Shown piece by piece: positions 1 through 9,243 of a stretch of 57,735 nt of DNA. The stretch comes from Lachnospiraceae bacterium (GTDB lineage Bacteria; Bacillota; Clostridia; Lachnospirales; Lachnospiraceae). Both the position numbers and the translations under genes were made by a program. The stretch lies in the NCBI GenBank assembly GCA_910576385.1, contig CAJTIR010000024.1, positions 1-57,735 on the forward strand, given 5' to 3'. Position 1 is the stretch's first letter. The number at the start of each line of letters is the position of its first letter. Under the pieces are notes generated by a model, which was not told the origin of the DNA, made no database searches, and saw only the letters and a list, made by a program, of their open reading frames with translations.

Positions 1-1
1 G

Positions 2-151
2 ATTGATGATGCCATAATCCACAGGCCAAAAGCACTTGGCAGTTATATTGAAAAGTTATCCACTTTTCGTGATAAAGCAATGGTAAAACAGAAATTTTAT
101 TTTCTCTGTTTTGACCAAAAATCAATATGCCCTAAACGGGGTGCTGAATAG
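2..151 (+). CDS. 3' end of an unidentified protein (partial)
   Basis: An open frame runs from the window edge to TAG at 149-151, giving about 49 residues that end in PKRGAE. It is mildly basic with no motif I recognise. The frame has no start inside the window, so it is either the tail of a gene lying to the left or a chance open frame. The same frame continues past the stop into the lipobox-bearing short frame described next, which could mean a decayed gene. Confidence 0.25.
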   Translation: MDDAIIHRPKALGSYIEKLSTFRDKAMVKQKFYFLCFDQKSICPKRGAE

Positions 152-181
152 TTACAAATCGGAAAAGGTTTTATTGTATTT

Positions 182-307
182 TTGTTTTTGATAGGAGTGC
201 TGACGAGTTGCAGCCTCCTATCAGAGAAACAATATGAGGAAGATGTAAATCTAAAAATTGTAAAATCTGGTGTCAAGATAGAAGAAGTTAGTTTGATGAG
301 GAATTAG
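182..307 (+). CDS. possible small lipoprotein-like peptide or gene remnant
   Basis: From TTG 182 to TAG 305-307 a 41-residue frame encodes a hydrophobic stretch (FLIGVLTSC) ending in a lipobox-like LTSC followed by a short polar tail ending in MRN. A GGAAAAGG sequence lies at 161-168. No ATG is available and the signal segment lacks the usual N-terminal Lys/Arg, so this may be the remnant of a lipoprotein gene rather than a functional one. It also contains the 189-223 hairpin, which may be the real function of this stretch. Low confidence. Confidence 0.2.
   Translation: MFLIGVLTSCSLLSEKQYEEDVNLKIVKSGVKIEEVSLMRN
189..223 (+). promoter_or_regulatory. hairpin in the leader of the biosynthetic cluster
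   Basis: TGATAGGAG pairs with CTCCTATCA (9 bp) and, after a one-base bulge, GCTG pairs with CAGC, leaving an 8-base loop. There is no T tract after it, so it does not look like a simple terminator. It lies about 90 bases before the first biosynthetic gene and could act in RNA stability, attenuation or protein binding. No convincing promoter was identified in 1-310. Confidence 0.4.
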
Positions 308-313
308 GTATTG

Positions 314-1264
314 ATGATAAGCAAATCTATAAATGTACATATTTACGTTACGCCGGTATGCAATATTCGGTGTAAGCATTGTTATTATGACGCAGGGGTA
401 ACAGAAAAAAGAGAAGAACTGCTGACGATTCAGCAATTAAGGGATATTATTACGGAATTAGATGCAGATTATGACGCAGACTTTCATATGGAAGGCGGAG
501 AGTTATTCCTTAGGGAAGATATAAACGAACTCTTTGAAACCATTCCGGACGATATACTGAAACACATTACAATTACAACGAATGGAACGATAGGTTTATC
601 AAAACATAAAAATTATTTAAAAAAGATTAATTGTTTAAGAATATCGGTATGCGGACATACAGATGAAATGCAAAAAGAACTGAGGGGTATAGGTTTAACA
701 AAGGTATTAGAGGTGGTACGGTATGCAAAGGAAGAACTTCTTCCGGTGACCTTGCGTATGACACTAAATAAAAAATATTACAGAGAATTGTTAACTGCCT
801 CTATCCAGCATTACTATGAGAAAGAGGGGATTAAAAAATTTTCTTTATATGAATTTCAGCCCGTTGGGCGCGGTAAAGAGTTTGAAGACGAGTATATGAT
901 GGATGATGAGGATTGCGAGCGTGTATTGCAATTAATAAAGGATATTCAGTACAGGGATATTGAAATTCGTATAAGTTTTAGTCATAAGAGAATAGATGTT
1001 GTGAAAAGATGTGAGAAAGAGCTGCTGGCAAGTGGTTATGAGGTTATATACCTGAATCCGGAGGAGAGCTTGACGATTGACTATGACGGAATGATAGGAA
1101 TATGTCCATGGAATATAGATAAAAAAGAGATAGGAAGATATACAGGGGATATAAAGAAAGTTATAAAGGCTTTTGATTTGCATCATACATGTGAATATTG
1201 CTCTGTAATTGTTGTACAAAAGAAAAAGGGGGAAATTGAAGGTGCACCTGAAATCAATGTATGA
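314..1264 (+). CDS. radical SAM protein with a truncated C-terminal Cys-rich region
   Basis: First gene of the cluster. The radical SAM motif CNIRCKHC (Cx3Cx2C) lies at about residues 16-23, followed by an EGGE-type segment (MEGGELFLRED) and TTNGT as in SPASM/twitch-type radical SAM enzymes. Near the C-terminus a lone Cys (GICPW) and a CEYC pair could bind an auxiliary cluster, fewer than in a full SPASM domain. The enzyme should cleave S-adenosylmethionine to a 5'-deoxyadenosyl radical; the substrate is unknown. A TTG at 311 directly precedes ATG 314; GATGAGG just upstream is the likely ribosome-binding site. The next gene starts inside its 3' end, implying translational coupling. Confidence 0.85.
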   Translation: MISKSINVHIYVTPVCNIRCKHCYYDAGVTEKREELLTIQQLRDIITELDADYDADFHMEGGELFLREDINELFETIPDDILKHITITTNGTIGLSKHKNYLKKINCLRISVCGHTDEMQKELRGIGLTKVLEVVRYAKEELLPVTLRMTLNKKYYRELLTASIQHYYEKEGIKKFSLYEFQPVGRGKEFEDEYMMDDEDCERVLQLIKDIQYRDIEIRISFSHKRIDVVKRCEKELLASGYEVIYLNPEESLTIDYDGMIGICPWNIDKKEIGRYTGDIKKVIKAFDLHHTCEYCSVIVVQKKKGEIEGAPEINV

Positions 1265-2159
1265 TTATAACATAGGTAATACCCCTATGGTTACACTTGA
1301 TGATTCTGAGTTTAGGGGCTGTGCATGTCTCAAAATGGAATGTTATAACCTGAATAAAAGCATTAAGGACAGGGCAGCGTATTATATGATAAAATCGTTG
1401 GAGGAACAGGGGGATTTAAACAGCGAAGTGCATATAGTAGAATCAACCTCCGGAAATCTTGGGTTATCACTGGGATTTTTTGCAAATGAGCTGGGGATTG
1501 GGTTTACGTGTCTGGTAGATCCGACAATTATGGCAGAGAAGAGAAAACGATTATCCACCGCTGGAATTCAGGTTGTTGATGTGGAGAAAAAGGAAACAGA
1601 TAACGATTACAGATGTGCCAGAATCAGGGTGGCAAATGAGATGGATAAGCTTGAAAATTATATTTGGATGAATCAATATGGAAATTTAGCTAATGTGGAA
1701 GCACATTATCGGACAACAGGGCCTGAAATTTGGAATAAGACGAGAGGTGAAGTGGATTTTGTAGTATGTGCAATGGGGAGTGGAGGGACGATAAGCGGTA
1801 TAGCTAAGTATATGAAAGAAAATCATCCGGATGTTCAGATAATAGGGGTGGAACCATATGGGTCCACCATTTTTGGAACAGTGAATGATACATATTTGAG
1901 CGTTGGAGCTGGTCTTAATGGAAAATCTTCAATTTTGGAAATGTATGGGTCGCTGATTGATCAGGCATATGTTGTAACGGATAAGGAAGCAATTTATGAG
2001 TGTAATTATTTAATGGAAAAACTGGGAGTATCTATTGGTATCACAACAGGAATGAGCGTTCATGTTGTAAGAAGGCTAAAGGACAAGTATAAAGGGAAGA
2101 AATTTGTCATTGTATCCTCTGATAATGCGGATAATTATGTTGATTTGTTAAAGAAATAA
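1242..2159 (+). CDS. SbnA-like PLP-dependent synthase (cysteine synthase family)
   Basis: Fold-type II PLP enzyme of about 305 residues. The Schiff-base Lys sits in SIKDR, the substrate/phosphate loop is STSGNLG, and a GSGGT motif binds the cofactor phosphate. The stretches NQYGNL...[10 protein letters not shown] and GSTIFG look more like SbnA (makes the 2,3-diaminopropionate precursor from O-phosphoserine and glutamate in staphyloferrin B) than like CysK. No SbnB-like dehydrogenase is seen here, so the product could be released by another enzyme or the reaction may differ. The start is taken as GTG 1242 behind AGGGGGAAA; ATG 1257 is an alternative. It overlaps the radical SAM gene by 23 bases. 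Inferred role: supplies an unusual amino acid building block. Confidence 0.82.
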   Translation: MHLKSMYDYNIGNTPMVTLDDSEFRGCACLKMECYNLNKSIKDRAAYYMIKSLEEQGDLNSEVHIVESTSGNLGLSLGFFANELGIGFTCLVDPTIMAEKRKRLSTAGIQVVDVEKKETDNDYRCARIRVANEMDKLENYIWMNQYGNLANVEAHYRTTGPEIWNKTRGEVDFVVCAMGSGGTISGIAKYMKENHPDVQIIGVEPYGSTIFGTVNDTYLSVGAGLNGKSSILEMYGSLIDQAYVVTDKEAIYECNYLMEKLGVSIGITTGMSVHVVRRLKDKYKGKKFVIVSSDNADNYVDLLKK

Positions 2160-2179
2160 AAAAGAATGGGGGCTGCTCT

Positions 2180-5100
2180 GTGGAAATCAAAATAACAAAT
2201 GCAAGGGTTAATAATTTAAAAAATATAAGCTTAGAAATTCCAAGAAATAAACTGGTGGTGATAACAGGTGTCTCAGGTTCGGGAAAATCTTCATTAGCTT
2301 TTGATACAATATATGCAGAAGCACAGAGGGAATATATGGATTCCTTGAGTACATACTCAAGAATCAGTATGCCCAAAATAGGAAAACCGGATGTGGATAG
2401 CATTGAAGGGCTGTCGCCATGTGTGGTAATTGACCAAAAGCCGTTAGCTAAAAATCCACGTTCTACGGTTGGAACGGTAACGGAAATTTATTCGTATTTG
2501 CGGATGCTGTTTTCAAGAATGGGAAATCCTGTTTTAAGTGCAGGTGACTTTTCATTTAACACACCGGCGGGAGCCTGTGAGTGTTGTAAAGGATTAGGGG
2601 AAGAGTTTGCGCCGGATTTAAATCTGCTTCTGGATTATGATAAATCATTGAATGAAAATGCAATTAAGCATCGTACATGGAAGGTGGGAAGCCGGTATTG
2701 GAATATTATAAAGGCTTCGGAATTGTTTGATATGAATAAGCCTTTGAAGGACTATTCAAAGGAAGAGATGGATTTATTGTTATATTCCAAACAAATTGAT
2801 CTTCAAAATAACCAGCCGGGATATGTCCAGAATTTTTCGTTTCAGGGAATTATCAATCGTCTTATACGGCGACAAGGAGATAGCAGGGGACTTGATTCCA
2901 ATGAATATGACCGGCAATTTTTTGTAAAAAGGCCGTGTTTAGCCTGTGGCGGTTCAAGACTGAATAGCAGGGCAAGAGAAGTTCAGATTCATAATCAGAG
3001 TATTATTAACGTCTCCAATATGGAAATTACGGAGCTGAAAGAATTTGTAAATTCCTTAGGAGGACCAGTGGCAGAAATGATCGTGCCATACATTGATAAA
3101 ATGCTTCAGCATTTGATTGATGTAGGTTTAGGTTATTTAAGCATTAGCCGTTCTGTTGCAACTTTGTCGGGTGGAGAAGCGCAAAAGGTGAAGATTGCAA
3201 AGCAATTAGGAAGCTCGTTATCGGAAATTATTTATGTTATGGATGAACCTACCAGTGGGCTTCACGCAAAAGACGTAAGTAAAATATGCAAATTGATAAG
3301 GGAATTGGTTGATAAGAATAATACGGTTATTATTGTGGAACATAATAAGGAAATGATATTGTCCGCAGACCATTTAATAGATATCGGACCTGGAGCGGGG
3401 GTATTAGGAGGAGAATGTATCGCACAGGGAAGTGTGGAAGAACTGAAAAATAATCCGGATTCTGTTACGGGCAAAATGCTGAAGGCAGAGGGAAAACGTT
3501 CAGCGGACTTTGTGAAAAGACGTAAGTGGAAGGATTGTTTGCAATTAAAAAATGTGTCCAGACATAATTTGAAAAATATATCCGTTGATATCCCCAGAGA
3601 TGTTATGACTTGTATTACAGGGGTTTCAGGTTCGGGAAAGAGCACGCTGGTGGATGAGCTGATACGTAAATATCCGGAGATTATTATCGTAGATCAGTCG
3701 GCAGCAGGTTCAAATTCCAGATCGAATCTGGCAACCTATGTGCAGGCTTTTAACGCAATACGTAAAGAGTGGGCAAAGGCTAGCGGGGGAAGTGCGTCTC
3801 TGTTTACTTTTAATGGTGACGGTGCATGTGAAGCCTGTAATGGAACGGGCTATCAGGTTATGGATATGCATTTTCTTGGAGAAATTAAGAATGTGTGTGA
3901 GGAGTGTAATGGCAGGCGGTACAAAGAAGAAGTATTGCAATATAAGTATAAAGGGCTTGATATTTCTGAGGCACTCAATTTAACCATTGCAGAAGCAATT
4001 GATTTTTTTGAGGATTCGGAAATCCGCAATAAGTTTAAGGTGCTTGCTGATGTAGGACTTAACTATTTAACGATTGGGCAATCTTTGGATACCTTGTCCG
4101 GAGGGGAAAGACAAAGATTAAAGCTGGCAAAATATATGAGTAAAAAGGGTAACATATATGTGTTAGATGAACCCACAAGAGGATTAAGCTATGACGATAT
4201 TAATAATCTGATAGAGCTGTTTCACAAATTGGTTGACCGGAAAAATACCATTATATTAATCGAGCATAATTTAAATGTGATTCAAAATGCGGATTATATT
4301 ATTGATTTAGGGCCGGAAGGCGGAAAGCATGGGGGCCGGATTGTTGCATGTGGAACCCCGGAGCAGGTGGCTCAATACAGTGCTTCTTATACGGGAAAAT
4401 ATTTGGCAAAAGAATGGTGGGAGAAAGAGGGAAAAAATCGATTTTTAAATGAAATTTGCCTGAGTGTAAAAAAGGACAGGCCTCTTATACAGAAGGAACT
4501 GAATTATACGATTTGGACAGATACGGAAACCAATAAGTTTGCACAGCTCTGGCTGAAAACGAGAGGATGCAAATATAGCTGCAATACAGGCGGCTGTACC
4601 ATGTGTGATTATTGGGCTGGCTCCGAAGAAAAGAAGGAAGATATTCTGGAATATTTAGAACAGGCTCTTTCCGAATTAAAATTAGAGCCGGAAATTATGC
4701 TGCTTAATACATGTGGAAGCGTATTAGATGAGTGGGAAATTACTGCTCCCGTCCGGGAACAGCTTTTCCGTAGGCTGGCAGAGTTTAAACATACGGAATT
4801 TATAATAGAAACACATCTCGAGACAGTGACAGAAGAGACTGCGAGACAGTACAGGGAAATATTTCTAAAGCATAGACTGCAGATAGAATTTGGGTTTGAA
4901 TCTGTAAACTGGTGGGTTCAAAAGTACTGTATCAATAAGACAATATCGGAATCAAGGGTAAGGGAAAAGCTGGATATATTAAGGAAATATAATATAACAC
5001 CAGTATTTAATGTTTTAGTGGGAAGTCCGTTTTTAACGCTTCGGAGGATGTATGAGGATGCTATGCGTACCATAAGCTGGGTAACAGAACAACAGCATGG

Positions 5101-6748
5101 TAATTGTGTGATTTTTCCGGTTAATATAAAGGATTGGACCCTGGTTAAGAAAATGGAACAAATGGGATTGTATAAACAGCCTTCTCTTTGGCTTTTTGTA
5201 GAGGTTTTAACACATCTAAAGCCGGATATCCTGGACAGGGTGGAAATCAGCTGGTATAAGAAACGGCCAACCTACATCGAAGGCTATAAATTTGAAACAC
5301 AGGCACCGGATACCTGTGATAAATGCAGAGATAAGGTTATAGCATTGCTGGACGAGTATGTTGACAGTGAGAACAGAACGGATGTTATAAAGCGGTTAAG
5401 CAGGATTGACTGTGAGTGCCGCAGGCAGTTTTATGAGGAATTTGTAAAAGAAGAAATGTTTTCACAGACTGACATATTATGCAGTGCATATAGTTTGCTA
5501 GGAAAGGATATTTTAGGGGAAACATGGTGGGAGGATAATGGAAAGCTGGTTTTAAACAGTATTGATCCTGCTCCATGGGATAATCAGATGGAATTTAAAC
5601 CGGCAAATCCATTTTTGGACATGATTGGAAGAAACGTGCGGCGGGATGCCCAGCGTTTTTGGGATGACAATGATTATTTTATACGGGAATGGGTAGAAGA
5701 TGGTGTAAAGGAAGGAGGTATTTGGTTTAAGTCCCAGGGGTGTACACATGAATGGAAGGGTGGCTGTGTTATGTGCGATTACAGCTTTGGCAGCAAAACA
5801 GACAGTGAAACAATGATTCAATGTGTAAAAAAAGCTCTACAGGATATAAAGAAGCCATGTAAATATCTGTTTATTACACCGTCTGGAAGCATGCTTGATG
5901 AAAGGGAGGTTCCGGAGGAGGCGCGGACTGGTATACTAAAAGAATTTAAAAGGTCGGAAAATCAGTATATGTGCATTGAAACCAGAGCCGATACGGTTAC
6001 ATTGCCGGTTATTGAACAGTGCAGGGAGATACTGGGAAACCGGTTTCGACAGGTTTGGATTGGCATGGAATGTAGTAATCAGTGGATTCTAAAATACTGC
6101 ATTAATAAAAATATTGCTGTTTCTGATGTGGTAAAGGCTTTTGAAATATTAAAGAGCAGGAATATAGAGGCAGTTGCCAATGTTCTTGTGGGTATTCCAT
6201 TTTTAACCCCAAAGGAAAATGTAAGCTATGCAGTTGCATCTGTTAAATGGGCATTGCAGCATGGGTGTGAGAAGGTCTGTATTTTCCCAGTACATGTGAA
6301 GACCCATACACATTTAGATAAATTAGTTGAATTAGGTCTTTATAAACCGACCTCCCTTTGGACCTATGTGGAGGTTTTAAAACAGTTAAGGAAGGAGATA
6401 GAGGGAGGAAGCGTGACAATTGACTGGTTTGAGACCTATGGCGCATATAATATTGTTTACCCTTCCAAAACATGTGACAGCTGTTATAAAGAGGTGCAGG
6501 GGCTTTTAAGGCAGTTTACTGAGACGAAAGCGTATTCTGTTATAGAACAGCTTGATTTATATGAATGTACCTGCAAAGACGAATGGAAAAAAGAATACAA
6601 TAAAGAGGAGAAACGCTCATTGCTGGATAGAGTCCAGCAGGCATATCACAAGCTGGAAGAAAATGTTTCGGGAGCAGATTGGCAAAGTCCTAAATTGGAA
6701 GCATTTTTGCAGGAAATGAGAAGAGAATATGCAGAGTTTGTAAAATAG
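2180..6748 (+). CDS. UvrA-like ABC ATPase fused to two radical SAM domains (1522 aa)
   Basis: Residues 1 to about 745 form a UvrA-type tandem ABC ATPase: Walker A GVSGSGKS at 30-37 and 481-488, signatures LSGGE at 329-333 and 639-643, DEPT at 355-358 and 663-666, and zinc-finger pairs CECC/CLAC and CEAC/CEEC. The length fits short UvrA2/DrrC-type paralogues that protect against DNA-binding drugs. From about 755 two homologous radical SAM units follow, with cluster cysteines C797-C806-C809 (Cx8Cx2C) and C1188-C1196-C1199 (Cx7Cx2C), each followed by a conserved YCINK segment and C-terminal Cys pairs (1046/1049/1078/1080 and 1432/1435/1463/1465). The GGCxMCDY style recalls the archaeosine enzyme RaSEA and Elp3-like proteins. 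The frame is open throughout, so this is one polypeptide. GTG 2180 follows GGGGG. I know of no characterised protein with this architecture. Confidence 0.88.
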   Translation: MEIKITNARVNNLKNISLEIPRNKLVVITGVSGSGKSSLAFDTIYAEAQREYMDSLSTYSRISMPKIGKPDVDSIEGLSPCVVIDQKPLAKNPRSTVGTVTEIYSYLRMLFSRMGNPVLSAGDFSFNTPAGACECCKGLGEEFAPDLNLLLDYDKSLNENAIKHRTWKVGSRYWNIIKASELFDMNKPLKDYSKEEMDLLLYSKQIDLQNNQPGYVQNFSFQGIINRLIRRQGDSRGLDSNEYDRQFFVKRPCLACGGSRLNSRAREVQIHNQSIINVSNMEITELKEFVNSLGGPVAEMIVPYIDKMLQHLIDVGLGYLSISRSVATLSGGEAQKVKIAKQLGSSLSEIIYVMDEPTSGLHAKDVSKICKLIRELVDKNNTVIIVEHNKEMILSADHLIDIGPGAGVLGGECIAQGSVEELKNNPDSVTGKMLKAEGKRSADFVKRRKWKDCLQLKNVSRHNLKNISVDIPRDVMTCITGVSGSGKSTLVDELIRKYPEIIIVDQSAAGSNSRSNLATYVQAFNAIRKEWAKASGGSASLFTFNGDGACEACNGTGYQVMDMHFLGEIKNVCEECNGRRYKEEVLQYKYKGLDISEALNLTIAEAIDFFEDSEIRNKFKVLADVGLNYLTIGQSLDTLSGGERQRLKLAKYMSKKGNIYVLDEPTRGLSYDDINNLIELFHKLVDRKNTIILIEHNLNVIQNADYIIDLGPEGGKHGGRIVACGTPEQVAQYSASYTGKYLAKEWWEKEGKNRFLNEICLSVKKDRPLIQKELNYTIWTDTETNKFAQLWLKTRGCKYSCNTGGCTMCDYWAGSEEKKEDILEYLEQALSELKLEPEIMLLNTCGSVLDEWEITAPVREQLFRRLAEFKHTEFIIETHLETVTEETARQYREIFLKHRLQIEFGFESVNWWVQKYCINKTISESRVREKLDILRKYNITPVFNVLVGSPFLTLRRMYEDAMRTISWVTEQQHGNCVIFPVNIKDWTLVKKMEQMGLYKQPSLWLFVEVLTHLKPDILDRVEISWYKKRPTYIEGYKFETQAPDTCDKCRDKVIALLDEYVDSENRTDVIKRLSRIDCECRRQFYEEFVKEEMFSQTDILCSAYSLLGKDILGETWWEDNGKLVLNSIDPAPWDNQMEFKPANPFLDMIGRNVRRDAQRFWDDNDYFIREWVEDGVKEGGIWFKSQGCTHEWKGGCVMCDYSFGSKTDSETMIQCVKKALQDIKKPCKYLFITPSGSMLDEREVPEEARTGILKEFKRSENQYMCIETRADTVTLPVIEQCREILGNRFRQVWIGMECSNQWILKYCINKNIAVSDVVKAFEILKSRNIEAVANVLVGIPFLTPKENVSYAVASVKWALQHGCEKVCIFPVHVKTHTHLDKLVELGLYKPTSLWTYVEVLKQLRKEIEGGSVTIDWFETYGAYNIVYPSKTCDSCYKEVQGLLRQFTETKAYSVIEQLDLYECTCKDEWKKEYNKEEKRSLLDRVQQAYHKLEENVSGADWQSPKLEAFLQEMRREYAEFVK

Positions 6749-6749
6749 T

Positions 6750-7688
6750 ATGGTACATGCAATCAGGCAGTTCAGCGGAAAAAGAATGGATACAACTGCA
6801 TATGTGATTTGGTATATGCTGGAGGGTGCATGTGGAGAAAAAATATATGCTCCGGAATGTCTGACCTTCCGCCCCTTTTTCAGAAAGCTTGCCCAAAGGG
6901 AGGAGAGGCGTTTTGTAAAACCGTATGTTTCCATAACAGAGGGGTTTAACAGTTTTTTAACTCTGTTTGGAGGTTTGGAGAAATGTATCAGGATTTTACC
7001 GGATACGGCTTCCCTGTTTGATAGCTTTCATCAGAAGGATTTTAAGGCAAATCCCGTTATAATTGGTCCTTTATGCAAAAGGAAAATGTGGAACAGGGTA
7101 GACACTTTGTTTTATGACAATAAAAGCTATTTTATTACTGTTCTTGATAAAAGGAAGGACAAATTATTTTTTCACGATCCGGAAGGAATACCCTGCTGCA
7201 TGATAGATGAAGAATTACTTAGGGAATGTATGTATCAGACAGGTGAGGATATTCTTTCTATAGAAATAGGAAGGGCAGAGTATACGGACAAGCTAAAGGC
7301 AGGATTTTGGGAAGATTTTTTGTTTATGTTGAAAAAATTCTGTATTCAGGTACAGCAGGATTCAATGTCAGGTGGTGATGCATGGAAATCCTTCCGGTTG
7401 TTATTGGAGGGGGATTTTCCTTCCTCTGCACAAATGTGTCTCTATTATAACATCATGGAAATACAACAGAACTGTCAGAGCATCCGAGAGTTTTTTTCCT
7501 TGAATCCGTTTATTCAAATCGAGAAGGAAAGGCATAGCCTGCTGGATCAATATATTCAACAGTATGAGTGCTGTTGTGCGGATATAATGGAGGGATTGCT
7601 TAATAGAAATATCCGCAGTATAAAATCCTATATTGAAAATGTTATGTATATTGAGAAGGAACTGTTGACGCTGTATTTAATGTTATAA
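6750..7688 (+). CDS. BtrH-like C39-peptidase-fold protein, degenerate
   Basis: A 312-residue protein. The middle part (VIIGPL ... YFITVLDKRKDKLFFHDPEG) matches the second half of BtrH_N-type domains, as in the butirosin acyltransferase BtrH and related amide-forming enzymes. The position that holds the catalytic His in the cluster's other BtrH-like protein is Ser here (KSYFITV), and no clear N-terminal Cys-Gly motif remains, so it may be a non-catalytic partner or use other residues. Its C-terminal half is helical and Cys-rich (QYECCCAD). ATG 6750 follows the preceding TAG by one base, indicating translational coupling. Similarity is by eye and distant. Confidence 0.55.
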   Translation: MVHAIRQFSGKRMDTTAYVIWYMLEGACGEKIYAPECLTFRPFFRKLAQREERRFVKPYVSITEGFNSFLTLFGGLEKCIRILPDTASLFDSFHQKDFKANPVIIGPLCKRKMWNRVDTLFYDNKSYFITVLDKRKDKLFFHDPEGIPCCMIDEELLRECMYQTGEDILSIEIGRAEYTDKLKAGFWEDFLFMLKKFCIQVQQDSMSGGDAWKSFRLLLEGDFPSSAQMCLYYNIMEIQQNCQSIREFFSLNPFIQIEKERHSLLDQYIQQYECCCADIMEGLLNRNIRSIKSYIENVMYIEKELLTLYLML

Positions 7689-7707
7689 AAATAGGTGAAG
7701 AATAAGG

Positions 7708-8979
7708 ATGGAAAAGCTACCGCCGCTTCAGCATATAGAGAAGGGACTGGAGGTTCATGATGCAGTTATCACTTCTGCGGTCGAGAAGTATGGAACCCCT
7801 CTTTTTTTATATGACTGCAATATGTTAGAAAAAAATTATATAAAACTTAAAAACGTTCTTCCGGAAGAAGTCTCTATATTTTATTCTGTGAAAGCAAATC
7901 CCAACAAAAGGCTTGCATCAGAATTTCATGATTTAGGAACTGGTATAGAGGCTGCATCGTACGGTGAATTAAAAATGCTTCAGGAAATAGGGATATCCGG
8001 AAAGGATATTATACTTTTAGGACCGGGTAAAAGTGATGAGCTATTGGAGCTGGCAGTAAAAATGGATGTGGCTTTTCTTGTAATTGAGTCTGGAAAAGAA
8101 TTAGAAAGAATTGCAGAAATTGCTGCCTGTATGCAAAAACGGGTAAGTATTATATTTCGTGTGAATCCTGTTTTTAAATCCGGATCCATGATATCCATGA
8201 GTGGAAATACCCAGTTTGGTATGGACGAGGAGGAAGCGGTCAGACATTTTTTGAACAAAAACAGATATCCATATCTGGATTTTAAGGGGATACATGTTTA
8301 TGCTGGAACTGGCATTATGGAAGAAGAAATTTTTTTGAGTAATACAGAACAGATTTTGAAGCTTAGCATGGAAATGCAGAAAAAAACAGGAGAGAGGTTT
8401 TCTTTTCTTGATATTGGAGGAGGTCTGGGTGTTCCGGTTTATGACAGAGATCAGGCACTGCGGCTGGATTTGATAAAGGAACGCTTACATAAAGTAGTAA
8501 AAGAATATATGGAAAGCTTTCCTCATAGCAAAATTGTTCTGGAGGCCGGAAGATATCTGATTGCAAACACTGGTATTTTTCTAACCAGAATAATGGACAT
8601 AAAGGAAGTAAAGGGAAAAAAATATCTGATACTGGATGGAGGAACAAATAATCTTTTATATTCAGAAAGATTTGGAATCAAGATCCCTCCATTCGTGGTT
8701 GTGGGAAGACAGAAGGATAAGCTGGAAAAGGTAACCTTATGCGGACCACTATGTACTCCCACAGACAGAATGGCAAGTGATGTTCTTATTCCTGAATGTG
8801 AGGTGGGTGATGTGATTGCGTTTTACCAGGCAGGAGCATATGGCCTTACAACGGCTCCTGGTCTGTTTTTAAGCCATGGGTATCCAAAAGAGGTGATGTG
8901 GAAGGATAATCAATTGAAACTAATAAGGAAAGAGTTTGGCTGGAAGGAAATTCTGAAACTGCAGGAGGTAAGTGAATAG
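7708..8979 (+). CDS. PLP-dependent decarboxylase, BtrK/LysA-like
   Basis: Fold-type III PLP decarboxylase of 423 residues. The cofactor Lys is K62 in YSVKANPN, the glycine loop is GGGLGVP, the substrate Arg region is EAGRYLIANTG, and CGPLCTPTD with GAYG form the dimer-interface active site. The pattern is that of diaminopimelate/ornithine decarboxylases, especially the carrier-protein-linked branch exemplified by BtrK, which decarboxylates gamma-glutamyl-ACP in butirosin biosynthesis. Its stop codon directly abuts the ATG of the ACP gene, which supports action on an ACP-tethered amino acid. The free-amino-acid alternative (SbnH-like, matching the SbnA-like gene) is also possible. Confidence 0.85.
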   Translation: MEKLPPLQHIEKGLEVHDAVITSAVEKYGTPLFLYDCNMLEKNYIKLKNVLPEEVSIFYSVKANPNKRLASEFHDLGTGIEAASYGELKMLQEIGISGKDIILLGPGKSDELLELAVKMDVAFLVIESGKELERIAEIAACMQKRVSIIFRVNPVFKSGSMISMSGNTQFGMDEEEAVRHFLNKNRYPYLDFKGIHVYAGTGIMEEEIFLSNTEQILKLSMEMQKKTGERFSFLDIGGGLGVPVYDRDQALRLDLIKERLHKVVKEYMESFPHSKIVLEAGRYLIANTGIFLTRIMDIKEVKGKKYLILDGGTNNLLYSERFGIKIPPFVVVGRQKDKLEKVTLCGPLCTPTDRMASDVLIPECEVGDVIAFYQAGAYGLTTAPGLFLSHGYPKEVMWKDNQLKLIRKEFGWKEILKLQEVSE

Positions 8980-9243
8980 ATGAAAAGAGCGGAAATATTA
9001 GGAATACTGGAAAATATGGTGAATGATATCAATGAAGGGAAGGTGCATAATGTTACGGAGCAAAGTAATCTGCTGAAGGATCTGGGAATGGATTCCATTA
9101 ATCTTGTGAATCTTCAGGTTATGATAGAGGATGAGTTTCATATTTATTTTAACCCCATGGAGGATAATCTGACAGAGACATTTGAAACAATGCACAGTCT
9201 GATTGATAAGATTGAAGAAAAAACAGGAAGGAATAACGGATGA
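8980..9243 (+). CDS. acyl carrier protein
   Basis: An acidic 87-residue protein with the phosphopantetheine attachment motif DLGMDSINLV (Ser39) in the expected place and a four-helix-like pattern. It starts immediately after the decarboxylase stop, with GGAGG 12 bases upstream, and its TGA overlaps the next ATG. It is the only carrier protein in the cluster and no NRPS or PKS modules are present, so intermediates are probably carried on this free-standing ACP, as with BtrI in butirosin. No phosphopantetheinyl transferase lies in the window. Confidence 0.9.
   Translation: MKRAEILGILENMVNDINEGKVHNVTEQSNLLKDLGMDSINLVNLQVMIEDEFHIYFNPMEDNLTETFETMHSLIDKIEEKTGRNNG

Noticed and set aside
2180-6748. 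A housekeeping uvrA
   Set aside because: The ABC part is too short (about 745 residues instead of about 940), sits in a biosynthetic operon and is fused to radical SAM domains.
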